DNA of 41,082 nt from positions 1-41,082 of the forward strand of contig CALWJU010000015.1 in NCBI GenBank assembly GCA_944381105.1. Reading direction: 5' to 3'. Origin of the DNA: an uncultured Clostridia bacterium (GTDB lineage: Bacteria; Bacillota; Clostridia; Christensenellales; UBA1242). Under the pieces are notes generated by a model. The model saw nothing but the letters and a program-made list of their open reading frames with translations. It made no database searches and was not told the origin of the DNA. Shown here one piece after another: positions 32,920-41,064 of this stretch; positions within the stretch are counted from its first letter, which is position 1; each line of letters starts with the position of its first letter. The translations under genes were made by a program, and so were the position numbers.

Positions 32920-33450
32920 TTAGGCTTGCAAGTAGGTTACCATTTTTATACCATATCTCTTTTCATCAACTACCTCAAAAGGCGAATAGTCAAATTCATC
33001 TTTTTTATTATGTTCGCATACTATAATGCCACCATCAGCCAAAAGATTGTTTTCATATATCCTTTTTAAACAGTCTTCATAAACTCCACTCGCATAAGGA
33101 GGATCAAGTAAAATGACATCAAAATTCTCACCTGCAAGTTTCTCTATCGTCTTTTCATAACTCGCCTTATACACCCTACCCTCAATATTAAGTTTGCTTA
33201 GGTTTTGTTTGGTTAGCCCTATCGAGCGAACATCTTTGTCAGCAAAGACCACCTCTCTTGCCCCTCTGCTTATGGCCTCAATGCCGAGTGCACCCGTCCC
33301 ACAAAAGAGGTCTAGCACCTTTGAGTTTGGTAAGATAAAATTAAGTTTATTAAAAATCGCCTGCTTGACTATGTCGGCAGTAGGCCTAATATGAGCAAAC
33401 TTGTTTTCTATTAAAACTCTTCCCTTAAATTTACCAGCAGTAACTCTCAT
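32920..33450 (-). CDS. rsmD: 16S rRNA (guanine-966-N2)-methyltransferase RsmD
   Basis: The 176-residue Rossmann methyltransferase has the opening MRVTAGKFKGR, the RPTADIVKQAIFN segment, SAM-binding VLDLFCGTGALGIEAISRGA (about 45-64), and the catalytic DPPY at 116-119. It methylates G966 of 16S rRNA. coaD usually follows rsmD in Firmicutes but is absent here. The ATG at 33450 has no Shine-Dalgarno sequence and sits 6 nt after a TATACT box, predicting a leaderless mRNA. Confidence 0.95.
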   Translation of the reverse strand: MRVTAGKFKGRVLIENKFAHIRPTADIVKQAIFNKLNFILPNSKVLDLFCGTGALGIEAISRGAREVVFADKDVRSIGLTKQNLSKLNIEGRVYKASYEKTIEKLAGENFDVILLDPPYASGVYEDCLKRIYENNLLADGGIIVCEHNKKDEFDYSPFEVVDEKRYGIKMVTYLQA

Positions 33451-33485
33451 AATAATAGTATAGCATTAATTCCCATTTAAGTAAA
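33448..33485 (-). promoter_or_regulatory. rsmD promoter predicting a leaderless mRNA
   Basis: On the minus strand TTTACT (33480-33485), 17-nt spacer, TATACT (33457-33462), ATTATT (6 nt), then ATG 33450. Confidence 0.75.
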
Positions 33486-33661
33486 ATAAAAATTTAAAAA
33501 TCTATTATCTCTAAAATACTAAAAGATCATAACAAGTTTGATTTTTCTTGCTTGCAAACACATTAAAAATGCTTCTTCCCTGTCCTACTTGCCAGCACAT
33601 ATCTTTAATCAATCACACAAAGTGCCTATTTTTCATAAATTGATTGTTGTAAGGAGGAATA

Positions 33662-34675
33662 ATGCAAAAAGTAAAAAATATCTCTATCTTCATTGTAGCC
33701 CTACTTATTATGCTTGTAGCAAGTTTAATGTTTGTTGGCTGTGGTGAAAATGAAAATCAAATACGCCTAAACGAAGTAACTCATAGTATTTTCTATGCTC
33801 CACTTTATGTTGCTTATAATTTAGGCTATTTTGAAGATGAAGGACTAGACGTTACAATTGAAAGTGCAACTGGTTCTGACGCCTCTATGACTGCACTACT
33901 TAGCGGAAGTGCTGATATAGTGCTTGTAGGTCCTGAAACGGTGGTGTACTCACAAGGCACGCAAGACAGTCCTATCATATTCGGTCAACTGACACAAAAA
34001 GATGGTTCTTTTATAGTATCTCGGGACAAAATTGAAGATTTCACACTTGATGATTTAAAAGGTACGACTATCATTGGTGGTAGACAAGGCGGTATGCCTG
34101 CTATGACACTTGAATACATCATAGAAGAGGCAGGGATGACAATCGGCACTGATACTGCTAGTGGTGAGGTAAATCTTAGAACTGACGTCGCTTTCAACAT
34201 GGTAGGTAGCGAGTTTGTTACCAGCGGTTGCGAGTTCTGCACACTTTTCGAACCTACTGCCACAAACCTAGAAAATGAAGGTAATGGTTATGTTCTAGAC
34301 GCTGTTGGCGAATTTTCTGGATACCTGCCATATACTGTTTTTGCCACAAAACAGAGTTTCCTTGATGAAAAGAGTGAACAGGCAGAAAAATTTTTAAGAG
34401 CGGTATATCGAGGCTATCAATATATTGCAGATAACAATTCACTGGTAGTAGCACAGGCACTTAGTTCTTCTTTTTCTGGTATGACTGACCAAGAACTTCA
34501 AATCGCTGTTGAGCAATATCTTGCAATAGACGCATGGTGTTCGTCTCCTGTAATGAGTGAACAATCTTTCACAAAAATGATGGAAATCATCAATTCAACC
34601 ACACAAGAGACAGAATACAATGTAACATACTCACAAGTTGTTGATAATAGTATAGCAAATCTTATAGCAGAATAA
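33662..34675 (+). CDS. ABC transporter substrate-binding lipoprotein (SsuA/THI5/NMT1-like)
   Basis: The 337-residue protein has a signal peptide with lipobox LMFVGC (Cys27) and a type-II periplasmic-binding fold: HSIFYAPLYVAYNLGYFEDEGLDV near the start, then GSDASMTALLSGSADIVLVGPE, which is characteristic of the NMT1/SsuA group binding thiamine-pyrimidine precursors, sulfonates or nitrate. C190-E-F-C193 in the hinge region faintly resembles the cysteine motif of THI5-type proteins. Ligand unknown. No permease or ATPase gene lies next to it and no TPP riboswitch is seen upstream. ATG 33662 follows AAGGAGG. Confidence 0.88.
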   Translation: MQKVKNISIFIVALLIMLVASLMFVGCGENENQIRLNEVTHSIFYAPLYVAYNLGYFEDEGLDVTIESATGSDASMTALLSGSADIVLVGPETVVYSQGTQDSPIIFGQLTQKDGSFIVSRDKIEDFTLDDLKGTTIIGGRQGGMPAMTLEYIIEEAGMTIGTDTASGEVNLRTDVAFNMVGSEFVTSGCEFCTLFEPTATNLENEGNGYVLDAVGEFSGYLPYTVFATKQSFLDEKSEQAEKFLRAVYRGYQYIADNNSLVVAQALSSSFSGMTDQELQIAVEQYLAIDAWCSSPVMSEQSFTKMMEIINSTTQETEYNVTYSQVVDNSIANLIAE

Positions 34676-34682
34676 GACAAAC

Positions 34683-34720
34683 AAATCATAGCCAAATGCT
34701 ATGATTTATTTGTTCTAGTT
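34683..34720 (+). terminator. Intrinsic terminator of the solute-binding gene
   Basis: AAATCATAGC (34683-34692) pairs perfectly with GCTATGATTT (34698-34707) around a 5-nt loop, followed by a U-rich stretch on the plus strand. Confidence 0.75.
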
Positions 34721-34875
34721 TTATCTTTTGATTATTAAAGATATTTTTTGATAGTCTTCATTCTATTACAATTGTAATACTAAGATGCATGTTTCTTTAC
34801 TATTTATACTAAATTAAAATTTATGTTAATCTCTTTGTAACTAAATATATTAATCTCTTAGAAACTAAAAATGTC

Positions 34876-37233
34876 CTATACATAATAATCTCTATAATTT
34901 TCTTCCTTCTTTTTCTCTTTTCTTGACTGAGACTTGCCATTTCCGCCACCTTTATGACGAACTATTAAAAATATTACAAGTCCTATTATCAACACTGCGA
35001 CAATAGGCACAACAATATATACCCATAATAGAGGATCACCATTATTCGATTCATCCTCTTCAACATAAAGGTTTACTGTGAACTGATTAGTGGTAAGGCT
35101 ATTCTCTAAATACCTCATGTTGAGAGTAAACTGATATGTAGTACTTCCATCGGCGTTTTGAGTGCTGGTAAATCCAAGTCCGCTTGTTGAATTCTCGCCA
35201 TAGAGCCTTTGAATGTAACTGAGAAATTCTTCTTCATTAATTTCGTAGCCCTCTTTTGTAATCACAACAAAAGTTACAGATGTGCTATTAAAAGGTGTCT
35301 TTATAGCCTCTCCCTCATATGCAGTACCACGGATTGTTATCGACTCAATCATATCTTCATCAAAATTTGCAATATCTATTTCTACTGCGTCATCATCTGT
35401 AAAGTATGCAACAAGCCTAAAAGGTTGGTTAAATGGACTATTTCCATAATAAATATTTATAGTTGCATCCTCCTCAATGCCAGCAAGAGAGCCAGGAGTG
35501 GTGAACTGCCCTTCATCATCGCTATAAAATATCTCCCAATGGTCAAAGGTATAGATATCATTTCCACTTGCACTTACAGTTAAAGACCTGTTGTTATATG
35601 AAAAGTTAGGACTTATAAGTGTTGTTTCAGCACCATTGTTGGAAACAGAGCGAACAGTCCCTTGATTTAACTGTATTGCCTCATCCGAAACGGTTATCTC
35701 GCAAGCATAAGATACATATTGTGTAGAAAAGGTGTATGTCCCGTCTGTTCTATCACTAGATACAATCTCTACCTCATAACCATTCACACTGCTATCATCA
35801 TTTATTTCAATTATCGAATAATCACTTTCTGGCAAATTTGCACCATTGAGCATAACCTCATCAAGCAAATAATATCCAACATAATCTTGCCCTAAGGATA
35901 TTTCTATTGTTACCGTTTGTCCATAATGGGCAACAACCTCACTACCCTCTTGATCTTGTGTTGATAGGTTGGCGCTCTCGATTATACCTCCGTCATCATA
36001 CTGCATACCTAGTGTAAAGGTGAAATCTTGAAAATTTTGAAGCACTATCTCACTATCCACCATTGTCCATGAATAATCAAAATCAAATCCACTTTCTACC
36101 ATGTCAAAATTTTCACTATTTTGAAGGAAAGATTGATTGATTAATGATACCTGTTCAAGAATTCCGCCTAGCACTTGATAACCTGTGCCATAATAACTTA
36201 TCAATCCCTGCGTCCAATAGCAGAAATTCACATTATAATTTTGACTTGCTTGCGGACAATTTAATTGACCTACAATGGTACCATAAAAAACACTCAATAT
36301 ATCGGTATTTGCAACACCTATCTCCCCAGCAAAAGCAGTATTCTTGATATAAGTGCCACTACCATCTATCTCCCCACCGATACCACCTAAATACTGATAA
36401 AATTCATATTGTCCTTGCTCGGTAAGTTCAGTAGAAAGGTTTATATCTCCAAAATTTAGGCAGTTAAGCACTTTACTTCCATTAGTAAGATGTCCAACAA
36501 TGCCACCAATTGATGCTCTACTATTTCGCACAACAACTGCACTTATATCATAGTAATTTACACAATTTTCAATCACACTTTGACTATTCTCGCCCAATGA
36601 TGTGAAACTTGTAGCATAACCTATTACACCTCCAAAAGTTAAATTTGAAGATATTGGCAGAGCAATCTCTTGCTCCTCTCTCACACTAATGCTTGAACCA
36701 GGCTGGTCAGGGTCTTCTTGTGAAGTAAACGTAACATTATATAGTTCACAATTTTGTATATGCACATTCTCGCCATAGCCAACTAGCACGCCAGCAAATA
36801 TAGGTCCACTTGTCTGCTCACTGAAAGAAAAGTTGACAGAGCCATATATTCGCACATTTTTAATTGTTGCATTTTGTGCATATGGAAATAGTCCATAGTA
36901 AGATGTACCTGATGAAAGTGATAAATTAGAAATGGTATATCCATTTCCATCAAAGGTACCTGTAAAAACATTGAGATTTTCATAAAGAGTTGACAAATCG
37001 TCGCCTAAAAGGTCAATATCCTCTTGCAAAACCAATCTAATAGTTGAATTATTATAGGTAGATGATGAGGAAAGAACCTCAACAAAATTGTCATTATCAA
37101 CAGCGACATCTTCATATACAATATCATCAGCATTGAGATTTAAACTATCTGCTTGTACTATGTTATTATTAAAGAATAGCAGTGAAAAACCTGCTAAAAC
37201 TAAACCAAAAGTGAAAATAAATATCTTCTTCAT
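34876..37233 (-). CDS. Large surface protein with GLUG-like repeats and a C-terminal membrane anchor
   Basis: The 785-residue protein has a signal peptide (1-28, ending VQADS), an N-terminal beta-helix-like half (about 60-390) with FTGTFDGNGYTISNLSLS, YYGLFPYAQNATIKNVRIYG and repeated GGIVGH/GGVIGY segments typical of GLUG-type adhesins, then several Ig-like or beta-repeat units (about 400-730), one membrane helix (about 735-757) and a Lys/Arg-rich cytoplasmic tail. Topology is N-out, C-in, the opposite of the BspA-like protein. Probably an adhesin or substrate-binding surface protein. ATG 37233 follows AAAGGGTGGG. Confidence 0.86.
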   Translation of the reverse strand: MKKIFIFTFGLVLAGFSLLFFNNNIVQADSLNLNADDIVYEDVAVDNDNFVEVLSSSSTYNNSTIRLVLQEDIDLLGDDLSTLYENLNVFTGTFDGNGYTISNLSLSSGTSYYGLFPYAQNATIKNVRIYGSVNFSFSEQTSGPIFAGVLVGYGENVHIQNCELYNVTFTSQEDPDQPGSSISVREEQEIALPISSNLTFGGVIGYATSFTSLGENSQSVIENCVNYYDISAVVVRNSRASIGGIVGHLTNGSKVLNCLNFGDINLSTELTEQGQYEFYQYLGGIGGEIDGSGTYIKNTAFAGEIGVANTDILSVFYGTIVGQLNCPQASQNYNVNFCYWTQGLISYYGTGYQVLGGILEQVSLINQSFLQNSENFDMVESGFDFDYSWTMVDSEIVLQNFQDFTFTLGMQYDDGGIIESANLSTQDQEGSEVVAHYGQTVTIEISLGQDYVGYYLLDEVMLNGANLPESDYSIIEINDDSSVNGYEVEIVSSDRTDGTYTFSTQYVSYACEITVSDEAIQLNQGTVRSVSNNGAETTLISPNFSYNNRSLTVSASGNDIYTFDHWEIFYSDDEGQFTTPGSLAGIEEDATINIYYGNSPFNQPFRLVAYFTDDDAVEIDIANFDEDMIESITIRGTAYEGEAIKTPFNSTSVTFVVITKEGYEINEEEFLSYIQRLYGENSTSGLGFTSTQNADGSTTYQFTLNMRYLENSLTTNQFTVNLYVEEDESNNGDPLLWVYIVVPIVAVLIIGLVIFLIVRHKGGGNGKSQSRKEKKKEENYRDYYV

Positions 37234-37359
37234 ATCCCACCCTTTAAAATTGACTTAAACATTTAAGTTACCTATGAATAATTTAACATATTTGATATAT
37301 TTTTTGCAAATTATTTTAAAATATTTATAAATTATAATGGTAAAAACAGGAAGAAAAAA

Positions 37360-37397
37360 TAAGAGAACAAAAAAATAAGGATAAAACTATCCTTATT
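37360..37397 (-). terminator. Intrinsic terminator after the terminase gene
   Basis: AATAAGGATA (37374-37383) pairs perfectly with TATCCTTATT (37388-37397) around AAAC, with a U-rich run on the minus strand. Confidence 0.9.
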
Positions 37398-37438
37398 AAA
37401 TGGTAAATAAATATGCTATCACACTTTTAGCCTTTATT

Positions 37439-38869
37439 CTATCTGAATCTTTTAGCACCACCTTGCAGTTGCTTTATTAGCCTTTCCTTATCCTTTTGAA
37501 TTTCATTTTTCTTATCTTTTATCCTCATTTTGAATGATTTATCCATAAGATAATATCTCATTTCGTCTAAACAATGGTCATCTCGTTTTACAGGTAAATC
37601 ATTATCTCCCCACCAATACGACTTTATCTCTCGTATTAAGTTTACACAGTTTCTAAAAATAAAGAGATGTGCCTTGCCCTCTCCGTCTTTAAGGTAACGT
37701 TTTACCGTATTTATTCCGCTAAACATGTCCTTGTTGACCTTAGGATTTACAAGAATATCATTCTCATAAAATAATTCGACTACGCTTTTACTGCTTGCAA
37801 GTGTTCTTTGCATTGCTGCACTATCTATTAAAGCGGTTATTTTACCATTATGATAATGCCAATCTAATTGTTGACATATCTGCTTTATCTTGTTTGCGTG
37901 ATAGTACACATCTTTGCCCTGTGCAAAATGTTCAGCAACGACATACACGTTACCATCAAAATCTTCACAATACCAATGTGCTGAAAGTGGGTTGTTAAGA
38001 CCAGGGTCAATTGAAATATTATCTTGCCACTCTTTCGGCACATCAAATGGATCAATAACATGTATATTTTCGTCAAATTCACTGTAAACTAGTCCACCAC
38101 TTTGCATGAATTTGCCATAGCGTCTGCTTTCTAGTTCATCGCTAGACATGGACTTTGTCATCAGTTCTATTTCCTTTTGGTCTAGGAATGGGTTGTCTGC
38201 CCACTCCATTTCAATATACCAAACCTCTTTATCATCATTTTGATTAAGGTATATGTAATTATAAACCCATGTAAGCCCTTTAAGCGGTGTCATAGTACCA
38301 AATATCATTCCTCTTTTATCTAGTACTCTCATTCTGCACTCTTGATAAATATCAAATGGAGGCTCTTCATCGAACCATACAAAATCGAGTGAAGAACCTT
38401 GAAATTTTTCTCTGCCCTGGTCGCAACTTTTAAAACCTATCTTACTTAGACAGCCAAAGACATTCCTAACCAAGATAAAGTCTATTATTCCACTTTCTGC
38501 ACTATCCTGTCTACCGCTTGACATAACAACCTTTTCAATCCAATCAGGTCTAAGATAGTGAAGAACCTTTTCCTGTGCGACATCACGCTGAACTTGTCTT
38601 GAAAGAGATACCACCCAGCAAGAGATGGGTTTATTTTTCTTGAAAGGGTGTATGCCTCTTGCAAGCCATACGGTCTCCACCGCTCCACACTCTGTTTTAC
38701 CGCTACGATTACCACCGAAAACCCATCTATTTTTCTTATCAGACTTATGAAAAAGCATTTGTTTTTTATGAATTTTACTACCACTATTATAAAGCGACAA
38801 AAAATCATTCTGTTTTCTTTTGTCTCTTTCCTTTTTAATTAAATTTAACTTATATTCTATTTCTCCCAT
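37439..38869 (-). CDS. Solitary phage-type terminase large subunit
   Basis: The 476-residue protein has a complete terminase layout: ATPase with Walker A GGNRSGKT (52-59), Walker B FVWFDEEPP (D167, E168) and coupling motif GTMTPLKGLTWVYN (191-204), then an RNase H-like nuclease domain with SIDPGLNN (D288), LIDSAA and the acidic DDHCLDEMRYYLM. Motor and nuclease motifs all look intact. TerL normally pumps DNA into phage capsids with TerS and a portal, none of which is seen here. It has its own ribosome binding site (GGAGG) and terminator. It could be a prophage remnant or a retained gene with a cellular role. Confidence 0.88.
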   Translation of the reverse strand: MGEIEYKLNLIKKERDKRKQNDFLSLYNSGSKIHKKQMLFHKSDKKNRWVFGGNRSGKTECGAVETVWLARGIHPFKKNKPISCWVVSLSRQVQRDVAQEKVLHYLRPDWIEKVVMSSGRQDSAESGIIDFILVRNVFGCLSKIGFKSCDQGREKFQGSSLDFVWFDEEPPFDIYQECRMRVLDKRGMIFGTMTPLKGLTWVYNYIYLNQNDDKEVWYIEMEWADNPFLDQKEIELMTKSMSSDELESRRYGKFMQSGGLVYSEFDENIHVIDPFDVPKEWQDNISIDPGLNNPLSAHWYCEDFDGNVYVVAEHFAQGKDVYYHANKIKQICQQLDWHYHNGKITALIDSAAMQRTLASSKSVVELFYENDILVNPKVNKDMFSGINTVKRYLKDGEGKAHLFIFRNCVNLIREIKSYWWGDNDLPVKRDDHCLDEMRYYLMDKSFKMRIKDKKNEIQKDKERLIKQLQGGAKRFR

Positions 38870-38920
38870 TTATAGCCTCCAAAAAAAATTAAAAATAGTG
38901 TTTTCTCGACAAATATTTTC

Positions 38921-38948
38921 TTGCAAGAATTATAAGCATAATTATAAA
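38921..38948 (+). promoter_or_regulatory. Promoter of the SH3-like gene, nearly leaderless
   Basis: TTGCAA (38921-38926), 16-nt spacer, TATAAA (38943-38948), with ATG 38957 only 8 nt after the -10 box and no Shine-Dalgarno sequence. Confidence 0.55.
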
Positions 38949-38956
38949 ATTTAGAC

Positions 38957-39745
38957 ATGTCAAGAAAGATAAAAATTAAAATAATAAGCACTTTGTTTAT
39001 ATTGTTATATTTCTGCATAGCACCTCTTTTTTCTAGTTTTACAAACGCCGAGAACTATTACTATGCAAAAATCATGGATGACTCTGTCTACCTATACTCT
39101 CAGCCAATAGATGATAGTGGGTATTATCTATTTTCTATTCCTGAGAGTTATTTTGTACTTCTTTTAGATGAAGAAAATGATGATTTTTACTATGCAAAAT
39201 ATGATGACGTTTATGGCTATGTCAAAAAGAGCGAGGTGGTTGCAATGAATGGCACACCGAGTTCTCCTTTTGCCTCCTCTCAATTTAGAATATTTGCTCT
39301 TGAAGGTATGGGGATGTACTCGTCGCCCTACTTTCTTGATGAAAACAACCTTACAAACATTCCTTATCTTACCGATGACCTAGTTTACTATGGTGAAATA
39401 GAGGGTCAAGCCATACCTGACAAAAGCAATATATGGTATTATTGTGATTATCGTGGAGAAAAGGGTTATGTGTACTCTGTTTTTTGCGATAGTCTAGAAA
39501 TAAACTTAAACAACGAATATTTTGACGTAATTGAAAGTCCCTTTTTCGAGGATACAACAGCACCTCTCTCTTCGGTTGCAATGACTTTTATTATAATAGG
39601 TGTTAGCCTGCCCTGCATTGTGGTAATCTATCTTTTAATTAAACCCACTTTTTCAAAAGATAAGGTTCTTAACAATAAACCTAAATTCCCCAAGAAAAAG
39701 AGACATGGTGATTATTATGAGTTTGACGAAAGCGACTTAAACTAA
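38957..39745 (+). CDS. Membrane-anchored extracellular protein with SH3-like domains
   Basis: The 262-residue protein begins with a basic start and a signal sequence (about 1-31, ending FTNAEN). The exterior part (about 32-205) looks like two bacterial SH3-type modules: YYAKIMDDSVYLYSQP with YYAKYDDVYGYVKKSEV, and RIFALEGMGMYSSPYF with WYYCDYRGEKGYVYSVF. A membrane helix (about 208-230) and a basic tail ending with acidic residues follow. Bacterial SH3 modules often bind cell-wall peptides. No enzyme domain is present. The ATG has no ribosome binding site. Confidence 0.78.
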   Translation: MSRKIKIKIISTLFILLYFCIAPLFSSFTNAENYYYAKIMDDSVYLYSQPIDDSGYYLFSIPESYFVLLLDEENDDFYYAKYDDVYGYVKKSEVVAMNGTPSSPFASSQFRIFALEGMGMYSSPYFLDENNLTNIPYLTDDLVYYGEIEGQAIPDKSNIWYYCDYRGEKGYVYSVFCDSLEINLNNEYFDVIESPFFEDTTAPLSSVAMTFIIIGVSLPCIVVIYLLIKPTFSKDKVLNNKPKFPKKKRHGDYYEFDESDLN

Positions 39746-39804
39746 TGTTGCAACTTGAATAAGTTCTACTTATTTACAAGATAACCGCTAGCGTACTTAA
39801 CAAA

Positions 39805-40350
39805 TTAACAAAGTTCCTGCTCTTGTTCAAGAAGGTGAACCTCTTCTCTAAAACATTTTGATAAAAACTTTTTATATATATCAATTACCCACCTATCCTC
39901 TTTAAATTCCTCTCTTATTCGCTCCTCTGTATATCCTTTTTCTATCATATTATTTGCAAACTCACCTTCCGCTTTTTGAAGTTTTCGATAAAATGTCCTT
40001 AAAACCATATTATGTCTTTTTGCAACATCCTCACAAATGTCATTATCTATATAATGTTCAATCAGTAATTGTGCAAGTTCAACAGGACATTCTTCAAGAG
40101 AGTTATCTGTGGCAACCTTGATATTTATTAGCCTTACCTTTCGCTCAGAGAGTGCAATGATTTTTTCCGCAACAGTCATAACATCATTATCACTAAAATT
40201 TGATGAATAATAAAATGAATTCATTGCCTGTTGTTCAACAAGTTTGTCAATAGACTCAGCAACCATATCTAGCATATTGTAGACAAAAAGTAAAGTTCTA
40301 TACCATACATTAGTTTTCGTGTTATTGATTTTTGTAACATTGTTTTTCAT
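39805..40350 (-). CDS. Hypothetical protein with a helix-turn-helix-like segment
   Basis: I do not recognise the family. The 181-residue protein is soluble and largely helical. Residues 86-128 (from EECPVELAQLLIEHY through ICEDVAKRHNMVLRTFYRKLQKAE) resemble a sigma-4-like or phage ArpU/RinA-type helix-turn-helix. Residues 60-85 (AEKIIALSERKVRLINIKVA) and 130-175 form flanking helices. The start follows GGGAGGATTTTT. Spo0A-box-like sites lie about 95-150 nt upstream of its promoter. It may be a small transcription regulator, possibly of the same origin as the nearby terminase, but this is inference. Confidence 0.7.
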   Translation of the reverse strand: MKNNVTKINNTKTNVWYRTLLFVYNMLDMVAESIDKLVEQQAMNSFYYSSNFSDNDVMTVAEKIIALSERKVRLINIKVATDNSLEECPVELAQLLIEHYIDNDICEDVAKRHNMVLRTFYRKLQKAEGEFANNMIEKGYTEERIREEFKEDRWVIDIYKKFLSKCFREEVHLLEQEQELC

Positions 40351-40373
40351 AAAAATCCTCCCTTTTAAAACGA

Positions 40374-40403
40374 ATTATAATTTCCAATTGTTTAAATAGT
40401 CAA
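40374..40403 (-). promoter_or_regulatory. Promoter of the helix-turn-helix-like gene
   Basis: On the minus strand TTGACT (40398-40403), 18-nt spacer, TATAAT (40374-40379). Confidence 0.8.
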
Positions 40404-40463
40404 TGTTAAATGACACATTTTGTAAACTTTTTTAAAAAATTTTACAAAAATATTGTTAGAAGA

Positions 40464-40519
40464 TGTCGATAATTGTCGAAAATTAGAAAAGTTTCGTTAT
40501 TTTTCTACATGTTTCGACA
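40464..40519. promoter_or_regulatory. Cluster of Spo0A-box-like sites
   Basis: TGTCGAT (40464-40470) and TGTCGAA (40474-40480) lie head-to-tail with 3 bp between, the spacing used by a Spo0A dimer. TTCGACA (40513-40519), the reverse complement of a perfect 0A box, lies 32 bp further on. TGTCGAAA and TTTCGACA can also form an 8-bp stem. The rest of the 306-nt gap (40351-40656) is AT-rich with two promoters and no gene. Confidence 0.6.
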
Positions 40520-40614
40520 TAAAAAATCAAAAAGAGACAATAGTGGAAAGAAAGGCACAGAAAATAAATTTTAATAATTTTTATAAGAAAGATAAGAAAA
40601 TTTATTAAATGTAG

Positions 40615-40643
40615 TTGAAAAAAAAATTAATATGTGATAGAAT
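40615..40643 (+). promoter_or_regulatory. Promoter of tRNA-Leu
   Basis: TTGAAA (40615-40620), 17-nt spacer ending TGA (extended -10), TAGAAT (40638-40643), 13 nt before the mature tRNA 5' end. Confidence 0.82.
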
Positions 40644-40656
40644 AGAAAAGTAATAT

Positions 40657-40742
40657 GCTGGTGTGGCGGAATGGCAGACGCAACAGACTCAAAATCTGTC
40701 GAGGGCAACTTCATGTGGGTTCGACTCCCACCACCAGCACCA
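40657..40742 (+). tRNA. tRNA-Leu (anticodon CAA)
   Basis: Class II tRNA: acceptor stem GCTGGTG (40657-40663) pairs with CACCAGC (40732-40738), then discriminator A and an encoded CCA (40740-40742). The anticodon stem ACAGA/TCTGT holds the loop CTCAAAA with anticodon CAA at 40690-40692, reading UUG. A long variable arm (about 40700-40714) and the T arm GTGGG-TTCGACT-CCCAC follow. Its own promoter lies upstream. Confidence 0.97.
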
Positions 40743-40815
40743 GAGAAAAAACTGCGCTTCTGCCTAGTTTCGTGTTTACACGAAACGTATTGGCGGTGGC
40801 GCTTGTTTTTTCTCT
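40742..40815 (+). terminator. Large composite hairpin directly after tRNA-Leu, probable terminator
   Basis: AGAGAAAAAAC (40742-40752) pairs with GTTTTTTCTCT (40805-40815); inside, GCGC (40754-40757) pairs with GCGC (40799-40802), GCC (40762-40764) with GGC (40792-40794), and TTTCGTG (40768-40774) with CACGAAA (40779-40785). The U-run lies in the 3' arm. The stem uses the last A of the tRNA CCA. Confidence 0.75.
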
Positions 40816-40817
40816 CT

Positions 40818-40851
40818 CACGCCAGTCGTAAATGCTGTCGCATTTAGCGTG
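40818..40851. repeat. Bulged hairpin
   Basis: CACGC (40818-40822) pairs with GCGTG (40847-40851), and TAAATGC (40829-40835) with GCATTTA (40840-40846), with a 6-nt bulge on the 5' side only. Confidence 0.7.
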
Positions 40852-40893
40852 TCTCTCTATAAGGATGCTATTTTGATTATACATTGTTGCTTG

Positions 40894-41064
40894 TTTTCGC
40901 TTTTTTTAAGCGAAAAGCTACGCCCTAACATTTGTTTTCGCCTCTTCGCACCAAACGTAAATTCACATAAAATGGGCTCCCATAAAATTAGGCAATTTTA
41001 TGGGCAAAGGAGAAAACGAGCGATATTACAACAAATTGTGTAAACAATTTTTGTCTAAGCGTAG
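40894..41064. repeat. Third multi-arm structured region downstream of tRNA-Leu
   Basis: A 9-bp hairpin TTTTCGCTT/AAGCGAAAA (40894-40916) precedes CTACGC (40918-40923), which can pair with GCGTAG (41059-41064). Enclosed are GTTTTC (40934-40939) with GAAAAC (41012-41017), an 11-bp hairpin CCCATAAAATT/AATTTTATGGG (40979-41004) and AAATTGT/ACAATTT (41033-41050). No coding region is supported between 40743 and the window end. Confidence 0.65.

Noticed and set aside
32681..32923. 80-codon plus-strand gene in the GDPD-rsmD gap
   Set aside because: The frame is made largely of the 64-bp repeats, has no ribosome binding site and resembles no protein.
33480..33661. TPP or other riboswitch upstream of the solute-binding gene
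   Set aside because: None of the conserved TPP core elements is visible in the leader, and no other riboswitch motif was recognised.
37439..40350. Prophage
   Set aside because: Only TerL is phage-like; no integrase, portal, capsid or tail genes and no attachment repeats were seen.
40849..41043. 64-codon frame after tRNA-Leu
   Set aside because: Sequence is dominated by inverted repeats, with no ribosome binding site and no recognisable protein features.
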